Assembly (NCBI GenBank): GCA_018806985.1
Contig: JADANN010000462.1
Coordinates: 3,277,501-3,341,500, forward strand
Direction of reading: 5' to 3'
Length of the DNA: 64,000 nt
Source of the DNA: Angiostrongylus vasorum
Taxonomy: Eukaryota; Nematoda; Chromadorea; Rhabditida; Metastrongylidae
The notes under the pieces were generated by a model. That model was not told where the DNA came from, made no database searches, and saw only the letters and a program-made list of their open reading frames with translations. Every line of letters starts with the position of its first letter. The first letter of the stretch is position 1. Shown piece after piece: positions 32,901 to 42,894 of this stretch. Made by a program: the position numbers and the translations under genes.

Positions 32901-34030
32901 CAGATGGGAAACCGTGGAAATTTTGGTCACCATCAACTTGGAAGTGTTAAAAAATTCACATGTCCAAAAAAACAAGTGAATTTTGGCGGAAAGTGAGACA
33001 CTGTCATGTGGGAACAAGTGGATGAAGTAAGAATAAGATCCACGAACTCGTATGGTTTTGCCTCGTCAACTCCACCTGAGACGAAAAAAATGAAGCATAG
33101 AATAGCTTAATTAACACGCAAAGTACCATTTTCACTGGATAAAATCACGTGGTCGAAAGTTACTCCACACTTTGACCTTGAGCAGGGATATCTCACCTCA
33201 TAGCGGAAGTTATTCACCAAAAGAGAACGCGTGAGAACACACAAATCTTTGCAAACAACCGGAAAGTCCTGTTATTCTATAAATATAAAATTCTAATTTA
33301 TTTAAGCACAAGGAATGCTTTTACTCTTCGTTCTCATTCATCGAGAATCATATTTGAATAATAAAGTCACTAAACAGTCCAGATTTCACACAAGACCGAA
33401 GTTAGTACAGTTGCTACATTTCTTCTGACCTCTTCTATTCTCCACTGACTTTACTCGTCGTAAAACGATATCGATAAGATTGACTCTGAGCATTTACTCT
33501 CAAAACTTATACGTCATTTTATTCATAGTTCCCTCCTCATCTGATGTAGCAGGCGGCTTCAATTTCAGTCCCAGTCATCTGAACTGTAGGACATCGACGA
33601 CACGTTGTAGATTTCAACCATGCGATAAGTTCGTACATAGCCAACAACTTTGAAGTTTCGAAGCTCTGTTGCTTCATGCTTCATTTGGCTCATGTCATGG
33701 TGCTGTCACTGGTATGGCAAGACTTTTCATAAAAGGACATATAACTCGAGAGAAAGCGTGAGTGTTCTTGTGTGAGTTCTAAAATTTAGGGAAACAATAG
33801 CGGAACACAAAGAAATACCGACAGGCTCGCGCTTTCCCGGAAACAAACAAAGATTTTTTGATGAGAACCTACATTATGAATTCATGTAAACGCTAATTAC
33901 TTTAGGGGATGTAGTTGACAGTTTTCTTCCTCACCAGCGAAATGGATTACGAATTAGCGGTGAAGGCGACCAGTAGACGTAGAGATTTGGAGCAAAGTGT
34001 CCTTGATGTGAGAACAATTTGAAGCAGCGG
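23842..34030 (-). CDS. RA (Ras-association)-domain protein gene, six core exons
   Basis: Exons on the minus strand, 5' to 3': 33935-34030, 30909-31056, 30289-30447, 29926-30005, 29631-29722 and 23842-23988. Five of them have good AG acceptors, several TTTTCAG or TTGCAG, and GT donors. The translation runs from an aromatic segment (LYVYWSPSPLIRNPFRW) through a serine-rich linker. It then enters an RA-like domain starting GTLRVYTNNV with YKTIRLS and NLFQLWMEV and ending TARPLELQ, followed by CHPANMSRFIL. A second RA-like domain (LVRIYDHNISPQ, then NYKSLLLAKETSCREAIAIV) follows at once. RA domains bind GTP-loaded Ras or Rap GTPases, so a role in small-GTPase signalling is likely. I cannot name the orthologue. 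Further exons are probably missing at both ends. Confidence 0.75.
24261..24551 (+). mobile_element. SINE-A family copy, TGGTTAGAGG-type head
   Basis: The head GGTGCGCAGTGGTTAGAGG with ACTGGTTCGATCTCG is the most tRNA-like of the window. The core GGCCGACAAATTGGTATCGG and body GAATTGATATATTGGTAAGC follow, with a CTCTATCC tail. A weak 6-bp TTCCCA duplication occurs at 24255-24260 and 24552-24557. Confidence 0.85.
25085..25430 (+). repeat. Family C repeat
   Basis: It matches 54637-55027 from GCGATGTGCATC and GGAAGTTCATCTCCCAGCAG, through ACCGTCCTGGTATCAAACTA, to GGACGGGCCATGCGAGTGTC and CCAAGTAAG. Its first part is missing or overlaps the left inverted arm. Confidence 0.75.
25431..25725 (-). mobile_element. 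SINE-B family copy, partial core
   Basis: The 3' body (TTCGGCTGCTGCTTAAAGAT on the plus strand) and TTGGAGATAGCCGAGCTACG lead to a head whose minus strand reads GGTAGCACAGTGGTTAGTG with a degenerate B box near 25660. The core is eroded. Confidence 0.65.
25726..26348. other. Spacer of the inverted arms
   Basis: AT-rich, with no open frame of note and no repeat match. It contains short homopolymer runs near 26320. Confidence 0.4.
26656..27869. other. Intron sequence with no assigned feature
   Basis: It lies inside the 5.6-kb intron of the RA gene. A minus-strand segment at about 27110-27190 has an ATG frame (MEKPRIDRSEMH) before a GTAGGC donor-like site. I could not connect it to other exons. 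Confidence 0.3.
27882..28200 (+). mobile_element. SINE-A family copy with 12-bp target duplication
   Basis: TACGGAGCGATG occurs at 27870-27881 and 28201-28212. The head GTATGGCGCAGTGCTCGG, core AGGTCGACAAATTGGTACCA, body GGCTCGATACATCGCTAGG and tail TTTATCCTTTATCCTTTACC are clear. About 28 bases lie between the left duplication and the tRNA-like head, as in the SINE-B copy at 22716. Confidence 0.85.
28213..29630. other. Intron sequence with no assigned feature
   Basis: AT-rich. Plus-strand frames at 29028-29322 lack splice support. No repeat family recognised. Confidence 0.4.
29631..29722 (-). CDS. RA gene exon: end of RA1 and start of RA2
   Basis: The acceptor CCTTACAG is followed by GG then TGT CAT CCA, and the donor is CAG|GTATAA. 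It encodes CHPANMSRFIL and TLVRIYDHNISPQ. Only the frame beginning two bases into the exon makes sense, while the preceding exon leaves two bases over. The junction is thus one base too long. The alternative frame hits a stop. Confidence 0.7.
29926..30005 (-). CDS. RA gene exon: RA1 C-terminal half
   Basis: Acceptor GATTTATTTAG before GTGACAACC, donor CAGAG|GTATGT. It encodes VTTKANGKPVQTILRLDHTA and RPLELQ, the strand-turn-strand end typical of RA domains. It enters in phase 0 and leaves two bases. Confidence 0.75.
30289..30447 (-). CDS. RA gene exon: RA1 N-terminal half
   Basis: 53 codons, phase 0 to 0, acceptor CCTTATTTTCAG, donor GAG|GTGAAA. GTLRVYTNNV, DYKTIRLS and NLFQLWME follow the RA pattern: a GxLRVY first strand, YKT(I/L) second strand, helix with VIDTVLSKF, then a strand. 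It is the clearest diagnostic exon of the gene. Confidence 0.85.
30909..31056 (-). CDS. RA gene exon: serine-rich linker
   Basis: Acceptor TTGAATTCCAG, donor TGG|GTTAGT. One base completes a TGG codon with the upstream exon, then 49 codons follow in phase. They include SRSNSLASLSSVDSANSDGD, ending in W directly before the RA domain. The low-complexity serine tract suggests a disordered, possibly phosphorylated linker. Confidence 0.75.
31369..31390. repeat. (CAAA)n microsatellite
   Basis: Five to six CAAA units follow a poly-A run. Confidence 0.85.
31391..33934. other. Intron sequence with no assigned feature
   Basis: Mostly the 2.9-kb intron of the RA gene. A plus-strand frame near 32121-32333 (with VTVSMDGKIFQLGMYHY) and a minus-strand segment near 31490-31555 look somewhat coding but fit no gene model. 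There is no recognised repeat. Confidence 0.35.
33935..34030 (-). CDS. RA gene exon: aromatic segment before the linker
   Basis: Acceptor GCATGGATTTCAG, donor CGCTG|GTGAGG. It enters with one base and leaves two. It encodes RCFKLFSHQGHF and LYVYWSPSPLIRNPF. The split W codon (TG|G) joins perfectly to the exon at 30909-31056. I do not recognise the segment. Confidence 0.65.
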
Positions 34031-34667
34031 CTGAAATCCATGCTTTCTCAGTGGTTGACAAAAACACCAAACAAGGAATGCCGACTACGGCGGTAAGAGC
34101 AAACATGCCAGTGGGAACTACTGCGCGCTACTCTAATGGATAGCTTAGTGGTGTGTGACCACACTGAAATACACGAAAGCGTATAATTACGAACGGAAGA
34201 AAAAGGGGAAGACAAGCAAGTCTAGAAAGGGAGCGAAAGAGACAAAAATAGAGAAGAACTAAAGAAAATCACAACGATTGCACTTCGTTGGCGTAAAGTA
34301 TAAGTGCGCAGCAGCGTAATGACTATTGCCATCAACCGCTCACTTATCGTCATCATCTTCAGTTTTTGGCCGTATACCTTTTATATGTAAAAGCAAATAT
34401 TTGTTTAGTATTCCATCTACATCTTGGATAGCGTTCGATCTAAACGGACGTGATGTTAAACTAAAAACATCTACCACAGCTTTGAAGCAATATATCGTCA
34501 GCTTGGAACGATGACAGAGTGTAGCGATGTGATGCTAATAAAATTAATTGATAAATAATATGTCGTTTTTGTAAAGTGCAGCGGGAGAACGGGACGCTCG
34601 TCGTCGACGGAGGCAACACAGGACTGCCGTCCATCGACGACGACATCATCAACTGAACGGCCACAAT
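34031..34667. other. Intron sequence with no assigned feature
   Basis: Start of the presumed 7.2-kb intron of the RA gene. AT-rich, with no repeat match. Confidence 0.35.
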
Positions 34668-34740
34668 GTTCAACAACAATAACAACAACAACGATGACAA
34701 CTACAAAAACACCAGCAAACAACAACAACAACGACAACGA
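34668..34740. repeat. CAA/AAC-rich simple repeat
   Basis: Interrupted runs of AACAACAAC and CAACAACAACGA. Confidence 0.8.
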
Positions 34741-34959
34741 TGATCGGTTCGGAACACTTCAATGAAAGAACCGGTCATGGGTTCTGGAAATTGAAAACGA
34801 TTGAGTATTGAAATTTCAAACAACATTTGGAATGAGGCCCGTTCTCTCTTATGGTTCAGTTGGCTATTGTTGGTTACTAAAGGATTCACGCACACAAAAA
34901 TTTGAATACAATAAATCGATACCCATTATGAGAGTAACCCACTATTTACTCGGGACGTC

Positions 34960-35163
34960 ATGAATGATTCATCAGAGGTCAGATCAAAAACACTTGTCGA
35001 ATTCCGAAAACAAATGGAGGGATGGCTAGACGACTGGTCACAAATCACTGGATCCACACAGATGCACCGCCGCGAGCTGACAGCCAAGCAGATGGCCTGC
35101 TGCCTTCCTCTCAGATCCTCGTGGTCTGTTAGCTGTCTCCACGGTGATTCAGGGAAAGAGTGA
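34960..35163 (+). CDS. Candidate first exon of a nested plus-strand gene
   Basis: A 67-codon ATG frame begins MNDSSEVRSKTLVEFRKQ, with EGWLDDWSQITGS and AKQMACCLPL. Base use looks coding. GT sites near 35129 and 35134 could act as donors before the stop. The first would leave two bases, the phase needed by the exon at 35383. No domain recognised. It lies in an intron of the RA gene on the opposite strand. Confidence 0.35.
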   Translation: MNDSSEVRSKTLVEFRKQMEGWLDDWSQITGSTQMHRRELTAKQMACCLPLRSSWSVSCLHGDSGKE

Positions 35164-35382
35164 CGAAGGCGAATGAAGGAATGATTTCGGAAATCGACTT
35201 AGCGAGTTGACGTTCATGAACAGAGCATCGACGGAGAATCAGTAGACGATCCTTAACTATCGGAAAACACATAACAAACAGCCACAGAACTATTTGCAAA
35301 TATCTAAAAAGTGAATCACTGGAAAGAGAATGGATGCTGGTTAACTATCGATATGCATTCTATTTATTTACTAACAATCCAG

Positions 35383-35636
35383 TTATTATTATTGGCGCGA
35401 AACTTTACGAACGAACGAAGCATCAGCAACACCCAAGTTGAACGAGATGTCAAGTGCACAAACATGGAACGACCAAGCCAATGGTCAAGTATGTCCTACT
35501 AGTTCAGAGAACCTGCTAGGAAACCCTGACACACGACACAGATTGATGGAAAGTTTGCTGATGCACCTACAAAAGAAGGGATGTAATAAATTAACTGGAG
35601 CACAAAACTATATGGTGGAAAAAATATTGACAAGTG
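35383..35636 (+). CDS. Candidate internal exon of the nested gene
   Basis: Acceptor CTAACAATCCAG at 35382, donor AGTG|GTTTTT at 35637. The open frame between them has 84 codons, including ATPKLNEMSSAQTWNDQA, NPDTRHRLMESLLMHLQKKG and TGAQNYMVEKILTS. It leaves one base, which with AT of the next exon makes an aspartate codon. No family recognised. Confidence 0.45.
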
Positions 35637-35746
35637 GTTTTTTTTTCTTTCCACCGAATTCTCTTCTTGATTAATTCAAATGTGTTAAGAAACCAAGACA
35701 GTTTAGAGGAACTAATCGGCTAAGTAATAAGAAGGCGCCTTTTAAG

Positions 35747-35883
35747 ATGAACTTGCAAAGTTAGCTAAAACGGGACATGCGTGGAAACAATGTGACCCAT
35801 ATTCTGCTCCGTCTTCAAAAACTGGCAACCTAGGAGAAGCATTCTGCAGCGCCGAAGTGTGCTGCTCATGTGGGCAAACATAG
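35747..35883 (+). CDS. Candidate last exon of the nested gene
   Basis: Acceptor GCCTTTTAAG. It enters with two bases, in phase with 35383-35636, and reads ELAKLAKTGHAWKQCDPYSA to a cysteine-rich end (AEVCCSCGQT) and TAG. The cysteine cluster and absence of stops favour coding. No domain recognised. Confidence 0.4.
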
Positions 35884-35918
35884 AACGGCGGCATACTTAA
35901 AGCACCATTGACTTACAG

Positions 35919-36068
35919 CTCCCAAACCGCCACTAATTTATCAGAGGTCAGCGGGACGAAGGCGTCCCCGAAGACTGATGGCCATCGAGTTGTCCCACGG
36001 GATACAACCCCGACGACAAGGAGCCACTGTGCACTAGACCTTCGAAGACTTTTGGTCACTGATTGTAG
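35919..36068 (+). CDS. Candidate exon, plus strand
   Basis: Strong acceptor TTGACTTACAG and strong donor TGTAG|GTAAAC frame a 49-codon stretch rich in Thr, Ser and Pro (SEVSGTKASPKTDGH, RDTTPTTRSH). It needs two bases from upstream. The preceding candidate exon ends in a stop, or would need a GC donor near 35875. It may belong to the same or to another gene. Confidence 0.4.
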
Positions 36069-36187
36069 GTAAACTTCCCTCGATACAGATCTCGCCAACA
36101 CAGTTCCTTCGAATTCCTCGATAACTTGCTTCGTCTACCGTCTCGATAAATTAAGCACAACAATTTGTGGATGCTGCAGCTATCCAG

Positions 36188-36287
36188 TAGCAAATGTGGC
36201 ATTTCTGAAATCCAAAGCAAAGTTTGCTTTCCACGGTCGTCCACTTTGTATAATACAGCTACCCTTATTATTTCGTCAGAAAAATGA
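36188..36287 (+). CDS. Candidate terminal exon, plus strand
   Basis: Acceptor GCTATCCAG. One base completes a serine codon with the AG left by 35919-36068, then SKCGISEIQSKVCFPRSS and a stop at 36287. It is short and supported only by phase. Confidence 0.25.
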
Positions 36288-37289
36288 ACCCTTTAAAGTT
36301 CTAAACCTTTACGACGAAAAAAAATTTCGCAAAAAACAACTTGAAAAGCATTTTCTTCTAAAGCTTTGGGAGCGTTGCCTAAGAGCTGCTTCCTAACGAA
36401 AAATAGGAGTAAACATAGTTTTCCATGCAGTTGCACTAAATGACCGACATTATTTCGAGGACGATATATGGGAATTGATATTACTGTAGGAGAGAAGAAC
36501 AGCCTTAGCAACGGTTCGCTCCCGTCGCCAGCAGCAGCTAGCGAGCTGACACTGCCGGCTTCGGCGAGAAGGACAACCGCACGAAAATGGGGCAGCAACG
36601 ACACATTCCACAACTCTGCCCGGTCATACGACCCATGACGGCCCATTCGACACGGTCGACGAGCTGAAAAACAGCACTAGTAGCTATCACGTTACATGTA
36701 CGCTGTTATCTACCTGCTAGCGGCTGTACGGTGACCGACCGTGTAGTTCCGATGCTGAGTACGTAAATGCTGCAAAATGTCCCCTAGTAGAGTTATTTCT
36801 TGCGTACCCAGTGCAGCGGAAAAGAGCAACAATAGCTACGATGAACCCGGAAGACACAAGAGGAAAATAAAGTACGGAAAAAAGAATACGTTGAAAAGAT
36901 GTGTGCTACAAACATACCGCGCAAAACTGAATACACTTATTAGAGTAAATAACATTTTCTTCCCAAATTCCTTCATATTATCAGTAATTTCCTCCAGGAT
37001 GGCAGCGTACAAAAATCAGTTTTGTGATGCCGTTTAAGAGTGCTTCTGGAGAGAACCTAGTCATGGACGGTTACTCGTGCTCGCTCCTTCATGGGCAGCA
37101 TTACTCCCACGTGGGCTTCCCCATGGAAATGCCGAGTTCGTTGTTGGCATAGACGGCCCTGCTGACAGAACCCTCAGCCATACGTTCAACACCCCAGAAA
37201 CACCTCAGCTCCTCAACCTCAGCTGACGAGACAGTAAACCGTGATGGGCGAACAATTCCATTGCCAACAATATTACTGTCATTTGTTTT
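36288..37289. other. Unassigned, with one coding-like frame
   Basis: An ATG frame at 36468-36641 (plus strand) is GC-rich and reads VGEKNSLSNGSLPSPAAAS and ARKWGSNDTFHNSARSYDP. The opposite strand is also open for 117 codons, so coding strand and reality are unclear. The stretch from 37040 to 37290 shows no feature. Confidence 0.25.
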
Positions 37290-37489
37290 TACTATTTATT
37301 ATGATCATTTATTATTAATCATTATTAATTATTAATATTAATCGTTATTATTAATTATTACTAATAATAGTTATTATCACTACTTTTGTTATTGTTAATA
37401 ATATTGCTGTCACTATTGTTGATTATTATCATTGTTATTATTATTATTACTATTATTATTATTACTACTATTATTATTATTATTATTGT
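37290..37489. repeat. ATT-rich simple sequence
   Basis: Interrupted runs of ATT, TTA and ATTATT units over about 200 bases. The family C repeat is inserted at its right end. Confidence 0.8.
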
Positions 37490-37885
37490 TCCTCTCAACG
37501 GTTTACCGCCTAATCATTGCTAGGAGGTGGTCCTGGTCGTTGGGTTGCGATGTACAGCGGGTGGATTCATCTCCCTGGCAGGGTCTCACAAGCTGAAGAG
37601 TCCGGCGTTTCCATCAGGAGGCCCAGATGAGATTAAACCAATACGAGGATCCGTCACCGTCCTGGTACCAAACTAGTCTCATGGTGGTAAATTTCCCTCT
37701 GATCCACGAGGGCGACGACTACCTGTGGTGGTGACGATCCAGGGTAGACTTTGGCCTGGCTCATCGCGGGACTCCAAGGAATCACAATTACTAAACCAGC
37801 AAAACTCCGAAAAAACGAAATTATCCTGAGGCCCGCACAATCAGTGATGATGGGCCATCCAAGCATTCAAGTAAGTAAGTAGTAT
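37490..37885 (+). repeat. Family C repeat
   Basis: Nearly full copy from CCTCTCAACGGTTTACCGCC to the CCAAGTAAGTAAGTA tail. Shared blocks include GGTTTACCGCCTAATCATTG, GATTAAACCAATACGAGGAT, GTCACCGTCCTGGTACCAAA and GTGGTGGTGACGA. Confidence 0.85.
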
Positions 37886-37960
37886 TATTATTACCATTAT
37901 TATCATCATTACTATTAATAGTATCACATTTACAACAATAAAGATGCTATTATCATATTA

Positions 37961-38020
<60 letters not shown>
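37961..38020. repeat. (TAA)n microsatellite
   Basis: About 20 uninterrupted TAA units, shortly after the family C copy. Confidence 0.95.
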
Positions 38021-39943
38021 GCAGCAATAATATTGAACAGTATTGCGAATAAAAGTTCTTACATCCTCAGTTTGGTTAAGGGAAAACGAGTTTTTGAAAT
38101 TAAGAAAGATATTACGAGTAAAGGATATCATATTCTCTCCGACAAGGTGTTTAGGACACTACGTCAGCAAAACTTGGAAACGAAATCATTACGCATTCAA
38201 AACATATTAAATCAAAAAGGCGGTTCACCGAGGACGATAGTGACGACGACCTTGTGGTGTGGTGGCGGACGACGACAGGAAGATGAATAACCCAATTACT
38301 GGCAAAAAGGAACGGTAAGAAAATGCCTGATCGTAGCAACACCTGTATAGCGAAGTAGCAGACTGAGGAACGATTCCACTTCCTAGTGACAAGCATCATA
38401 CAACACTATATCAAAGCCAAATAAGCCTAGTGACAACTAATCATAATGGTGGTGATAATAAAAAATGACAAACACAATGACAGAGGTAGGACAAAGAGCT
38501 CAAAAATCGTATAAAACTGTTCATGAAACGGTTTCTTCAATGCACTTTTACGTTTCCATACAAAATAAATGATCTTCAAAAACAAAACGAACAAAACGAA
38601 TGACTGCGAATTTTCGGTCATTTCCTTTTTCTACTGTTTTTCTCAAAATTGTCCCATACGTCCATGTGCTGTCATGATTTTCTCAATGTCGATGCCGTTA
38701 AAGGGAAAACCTAGCCTCCGTATGACCGGCAGATGTGAAACGAATCCCACCGCTAGGCCATAAAAACCGTGGTTGGAACAAGGTCACGTTATCAAAGAAA
38801 AAACCTCCTTCACTTTCTCCCAGCGAGAGTAAGCCACTGTTGACCGACTTTGTATGATAACAATGGCTCCTGAAGCTTCAAAGGCTACAGCTTTTGAGAA
38901 GATCTGAACGGAATAATACTTCTTTTGTTGGAGGCCATTTGGTTCTTAACATCGACATCTTTTTCCTACTATGTCTGTCTTACTAGACACGAGCCAAGCA
39001 AAACTGAGAATTATGATAAATACCCTGTATCTATGCAAAGCTGAGCAACTAACCTTAAGGGACAAGGCTGATACACAATGCACAAATTTTTCTTAAGTAA
39101 TCTCTGCCAGTGACGACACGTATTGACTTCAATGCGTGATCGTTTGGCACCGCTCAACTTTAAATAAACGTAGCAAAGCTCATGTGGAACTTTACTATTT
39201 AAAGCAAAAATCATTCGAATCACCCCCAGTAGCAAGTGGCCATAACCATTTTAACTCCTTAAGTACAAACTTGCTAAAAGCTTATAAAACATAATTTTTC
39301 ATCGCTTTTTTCCTCAATCGAATCCCGGATTTCGAAAACTGAAGTGACTAAACAGTCGAAATTAAGTAGGACGGCAAGGACATGATGACGTTCGTAAGAC
39401 GGTAATCTCGGCAACCGACATACTCTAAAAATTACAAACTTAAAACAAAACACATATTAAGAATTATTCCAAGGTCTCGTTTAGAGGCGTGTCAAGTGCT
39501 TAGCTTACATATATGTTAAACCGAACAGCCCCGCGACTCCAGAGTTGTTCCCACTGAGGAGCAGTTTAAGAAGTACTCAGCATTTCAGCAGGTCGCTTCA
39601 TTTTTCGCCAAATATGCTCTCAATCTTTCGACTCGGTACCTTCAGATTAACAATGGGTACTTTTCGTAGATAGTACTTCTACAGGCGGTACTTATAAGCT
39701 ACAATAAGATGGAAAATCTACGTTTCTTGGCAACGCCCGCATAGTGGAATCTGTTTAAACGTCACCACTACGATTAAAAGTGAGTGAAGTCGGAGAATTA
39801 GAAACCTCTTTAGCCTCGTTTCTTAATCTGCCGGAGATTTTAGCAACGGCAAAAAGTGAACACAAGCCGAATTCAATGCTCTTAGTGAGCAGGTGTGACT
39901 CACTTATGTTTACAAGTGACATGATATGAATAGAAACTGATTA
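38021..39943. other. No recognisable feature
   Basis: AT-rich. The plus-strand frame at 38033-38290 follows directly from the TAA run and lacks other support. Presumed intron of the RA gene if the 41250 exon is real. Confidence 0.4.
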
Positions 39944-40457
39944 CTTTTTCACTTATTGCCTATTCTTTTTCATGCGACGGTATGCCGTGAAAAATAGCTA
40001 CAATGGTGCAAAGATATTTGCAAAGTTCCGAACCACTGGTGTGTACGGTGGGGAACGAATGCGCTATTACCTTTTCCGGGGACTAACGTGTTCACCACCA
40101 CACCATCCTTCGTTTCGCCTGTCTCTCAGCTCGTCCTATCGATCTCTGCCATCAGCAATCACCCGTCAGCGAGATTGATCTGAGGAGTCTAAATCGGCAA
40201 TGAATCCAGTGATCTGAGGAGTCTAAATCGGCAATGAATCCAGTTAAACTGGAACTGTGGTGAAAATGATGGTTATAAATGAAATAAATGAAATAAATTA
40301 GTAGAAATAAATAACACTCCTGAGAGCGAAGCGAAACGAAGGACTCGTTTGGTGTGGTGGTGAACGCGTCAGCCCTCGGAAAGGGTAGTAGAGCGTTCGC
40401 TCCCACCGCAGGCACCTGCGGTCCGGAGTTTTAATATCTCAGCATCATTGTAGATAT
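39944..40457. repeat. Foldback element (inverted arms of about 0.12-0.18 kb)
   Basis: The left arm (GCAAAGATATTTGCAAAGTT, TGTACGGTGGGGAACGAATG, GTGTTCACCACCACACCA, CGTTTCGCCTGTCTC) is inverted at the right (GCGAAACGAAGGACTCG, TGGTGTGGTGGTGAACGCG, GTTCGCTCCCACCGCAGGC, GGAGTTTTAATATCTCAGCA). Such terminal inverted repeats without a gene point to a non-autonomous DNA element. TGATTA flanks at 39938 and 40458 might be a target duplication. Confidence 0.75.
40177..40244. repeat. 34-bp perfect tandem duplication
   Basis: GATCTGAGGAGTCTAAATCG and the 14 bases after it are repeated once exactly, in the loop of the foldback element. Confidence 0.95.
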
Positions 40458-41249
40458 TGATTAGTTGCAGATAACTATTGAATCCACCACACATGTATGG
40501 TGGTGACCAAGGCGTTCTCAGAAGATCCAGAAATTTTCAAACACCTTTTATTCCAAAGAGAATCTCTAGCAATAAAATATTACCTCTTAATAGGAGATTT
40601 AGTAGTGTACTTGCCCCAAAACCTGCATCTACCTTAGATGACGTAATTCGTCACAAATGAAATGCATGAAGAAGATTCGTTAAGGGTCTTAAAAGTATGA
40701 AAATTTTGCCCCGTATTTGCTTGAGGGTTCATGAATGAGCAAGGAAAGTAGGAAATGAAATGCGCTCCAACTACTGTATATGAACAACTCACAGTTGGTG
40801 TTTTTGAGCGGCAGTTGAGCTAAAAACTATGACGCTCAACGACATATGGAACAAATAAAGTCCGATAAGAAAGTGCTCGAAGAAGCGCAGGAACTTTGGC
40901 AGATAAATGCGGACAGCACAACTGAATCGAAGCGCGAAAAGAACAATGAAAATTGGTCTCCGCAGTAACTTCGGTTTTTGAGTAGGCGATGGACATCTTG
41001 TCGGAACACAAAAATGTTCCTTGATAAGCCTCTGAAAAGCGGTCACAACTAGATCCAAACAAAAGTAAGCAATAAAAATACCGAGGAAATAAAATCGCTT
41101 TAGAGAGAAGTAACACAAGAAGACGAGGCCACGAATTCACATGGTGCGCAGAACCACGGCATACTTCTGATGAAGTACTTAGCATAGTGATTATGCTAAG
41201 GATCATGGTTTCTGCACAGAAGCGTGAGATCTGTTATTCACACAGGTAC
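40458..41249. other. No recognisable feature
   Basis: Minus-strand frames of 109 and 128 codons overlap at 40789-41206 in different frames. They are hydrophobic or low-quality translations without splice support. Confidence 0.35.
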
Positions 41250-41410
41250 CAAACGGGAAGACGAACATCCAACACGTGGATGCGGCAGAAAACGGCTGCG
41301 TTACTGTTAGCAATCGAGTGGTTCGGCGATGGGCGGGGTTGACACGACTGTGGGCGGGTCGACGTCATGGGAAGCACGGCGACGTCTCCACAATGGATAG
41401 CATTCACCAT
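41250..41410 (-). CDS. Candidate upstream exon of the RA gene
   Basis: Acceptor ACGTGACATTCAG and donor GTTTG|GTACCT bound 53 codons, MVNAIHCGDVAVLPM to AAVFCRIHVLDVRLPV. It leaves TG, which with the C opening the exon at 33935-34030 gives a cysteine codon, so phases agree. The frame stays open upstream. No domain recognised, and the intron would be 7.2 kb. Confidence 0.4.
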
Positions 41411-42894
41411 CTGAATGTCACGTAATCTTGCGATGGGAACGTATCTGGCCACAATCACCTGTCCTCCGCTGGTCGTCGACCGACTCGAGCATCCGCTTGT
41501 GAAGTCTCAGTTCGTCTCTGTCACGTACAAGAACATTGCAGTGGATTCTGATCACTCTAAGGATTTATTGAGCATAATATATTTGTTTTATGAAAGACTC
41601 TGAATATTTTCTATAATTGGTCAAGAAAAAATTACACATCTTTAACATCACATTATGACCAAAAAACATTGGGCACCTTTGTGTTTAAAAAATGGAATAA
41701 TAAGCAAGTTACAAGAAGTGAAAGGGAGAGGGAGGGAGAGAGAAAGAGGAAAGCAAAAAAAGTTAATCATCAATTAAGAAACAGAGACAGAAAGCAAATA
41801 GCATGCTAACATATGAGGAAATGAACAATAGACATGTATACGTAGTGGAAATTGGCATGATAGAAGCGGAAAATAGGAAAATTCACCAAAAATCAGCGTG
41901 GGAGGACCCTAAAACCACTGTACACATCTCGCCATTACTCTGAAGAAGTAACAGTAATGCAACGCTTGCCATTGGCGCGCTGCTCCTAGGCATAACTGCT
42001 CATGCAGGTGTCATATTATGTCCTTTCAACCTCATTAGAACTGCGATCATGTATAAAAAGCTCCTAAGGTCAAGTTCATACAATAAAATATCACTCAGTG
42101 TTAAAAAACTTATACTGTGATGTGTGAGCAGACTTTAGATGACTAGTTTGCTAGATTAGTTTGACTTGAGAATGAATTTAATGTCGTGAGCTGAAAGTGG
42201 TCGAAACCACTGACAATTAAAGCTCTTCGCTTTCACAAAAAATTCGAGGTGGAAAATGGCAGAATTAATCTAGAAAATTAGTTTACAAGTTATTGCAGAA
42301 CTGCATATTTGGTCCTTGTAATCATGGGAGTCACAACACTGTTTCCATTGGGAAGACGCCTCACTGCTTGAGAAGACATTTCCACACTGTTGGAAGACTG
42401 AAGACTATAACATCACGAAGACGTGCTAGCCTATGATTTCAAATACAGAAATGTCCTTATAACAAGAGACTACAACAACAGTGAGATCCGGAATCCACTG
42501 TGACCGCAATCAAAATAACAATAATGATTTTTCCACATGAGTGAGGTAGCACGAGATTGATATACAACTTTTATTAAGATGACAACTACAGTTGAGAAAA
42601 TCTCTTACGGTCAAATAGCGCAGTACTAAAGTGTTAATTGGTGTCATTCATATCATCTTGTTAACCTGTAATAGTGCTCTCAAGCACAACCGTGCATTCT
42701 TTAGTCCAAGCATAGACACTGCCCACATCGTGTTCAAGACAGGCAACACATTTCCTGAGTGTTAATTTAGACAACAGAAGAATCCATAATGAAGCTGAAC
42801 ATAACCGGAGTACAATAATTTAGGCTTAATAGTGTTCTTATGTGTTTCTATAAATTGAAGATTCCATAGAGAAGGCAGTACTAATGGTACCCAC
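41411..42894. other. No recognisable feature
   Basis: AT-rich. There is a purine-rich tract at about 41710-41762 (GGGAGAGGGAGGGAGAGAGA). Confidence 0.4.

Noticed and set aside
36293..36646. 117-codon minus-strand frame
   Set aside because: It is hydrophobic and arginine-rich in a GC-rich patch where the plus strand reads more like protein. No splice support.
39944..40457. Hypothesis that the inverted repeat is a CRISPR or a transcription terminator
   Set aside because: Arms exceed 100 bases, occur as a dispersed family in nuclear nematode-like DNA, and there are no spacer-repeat units.
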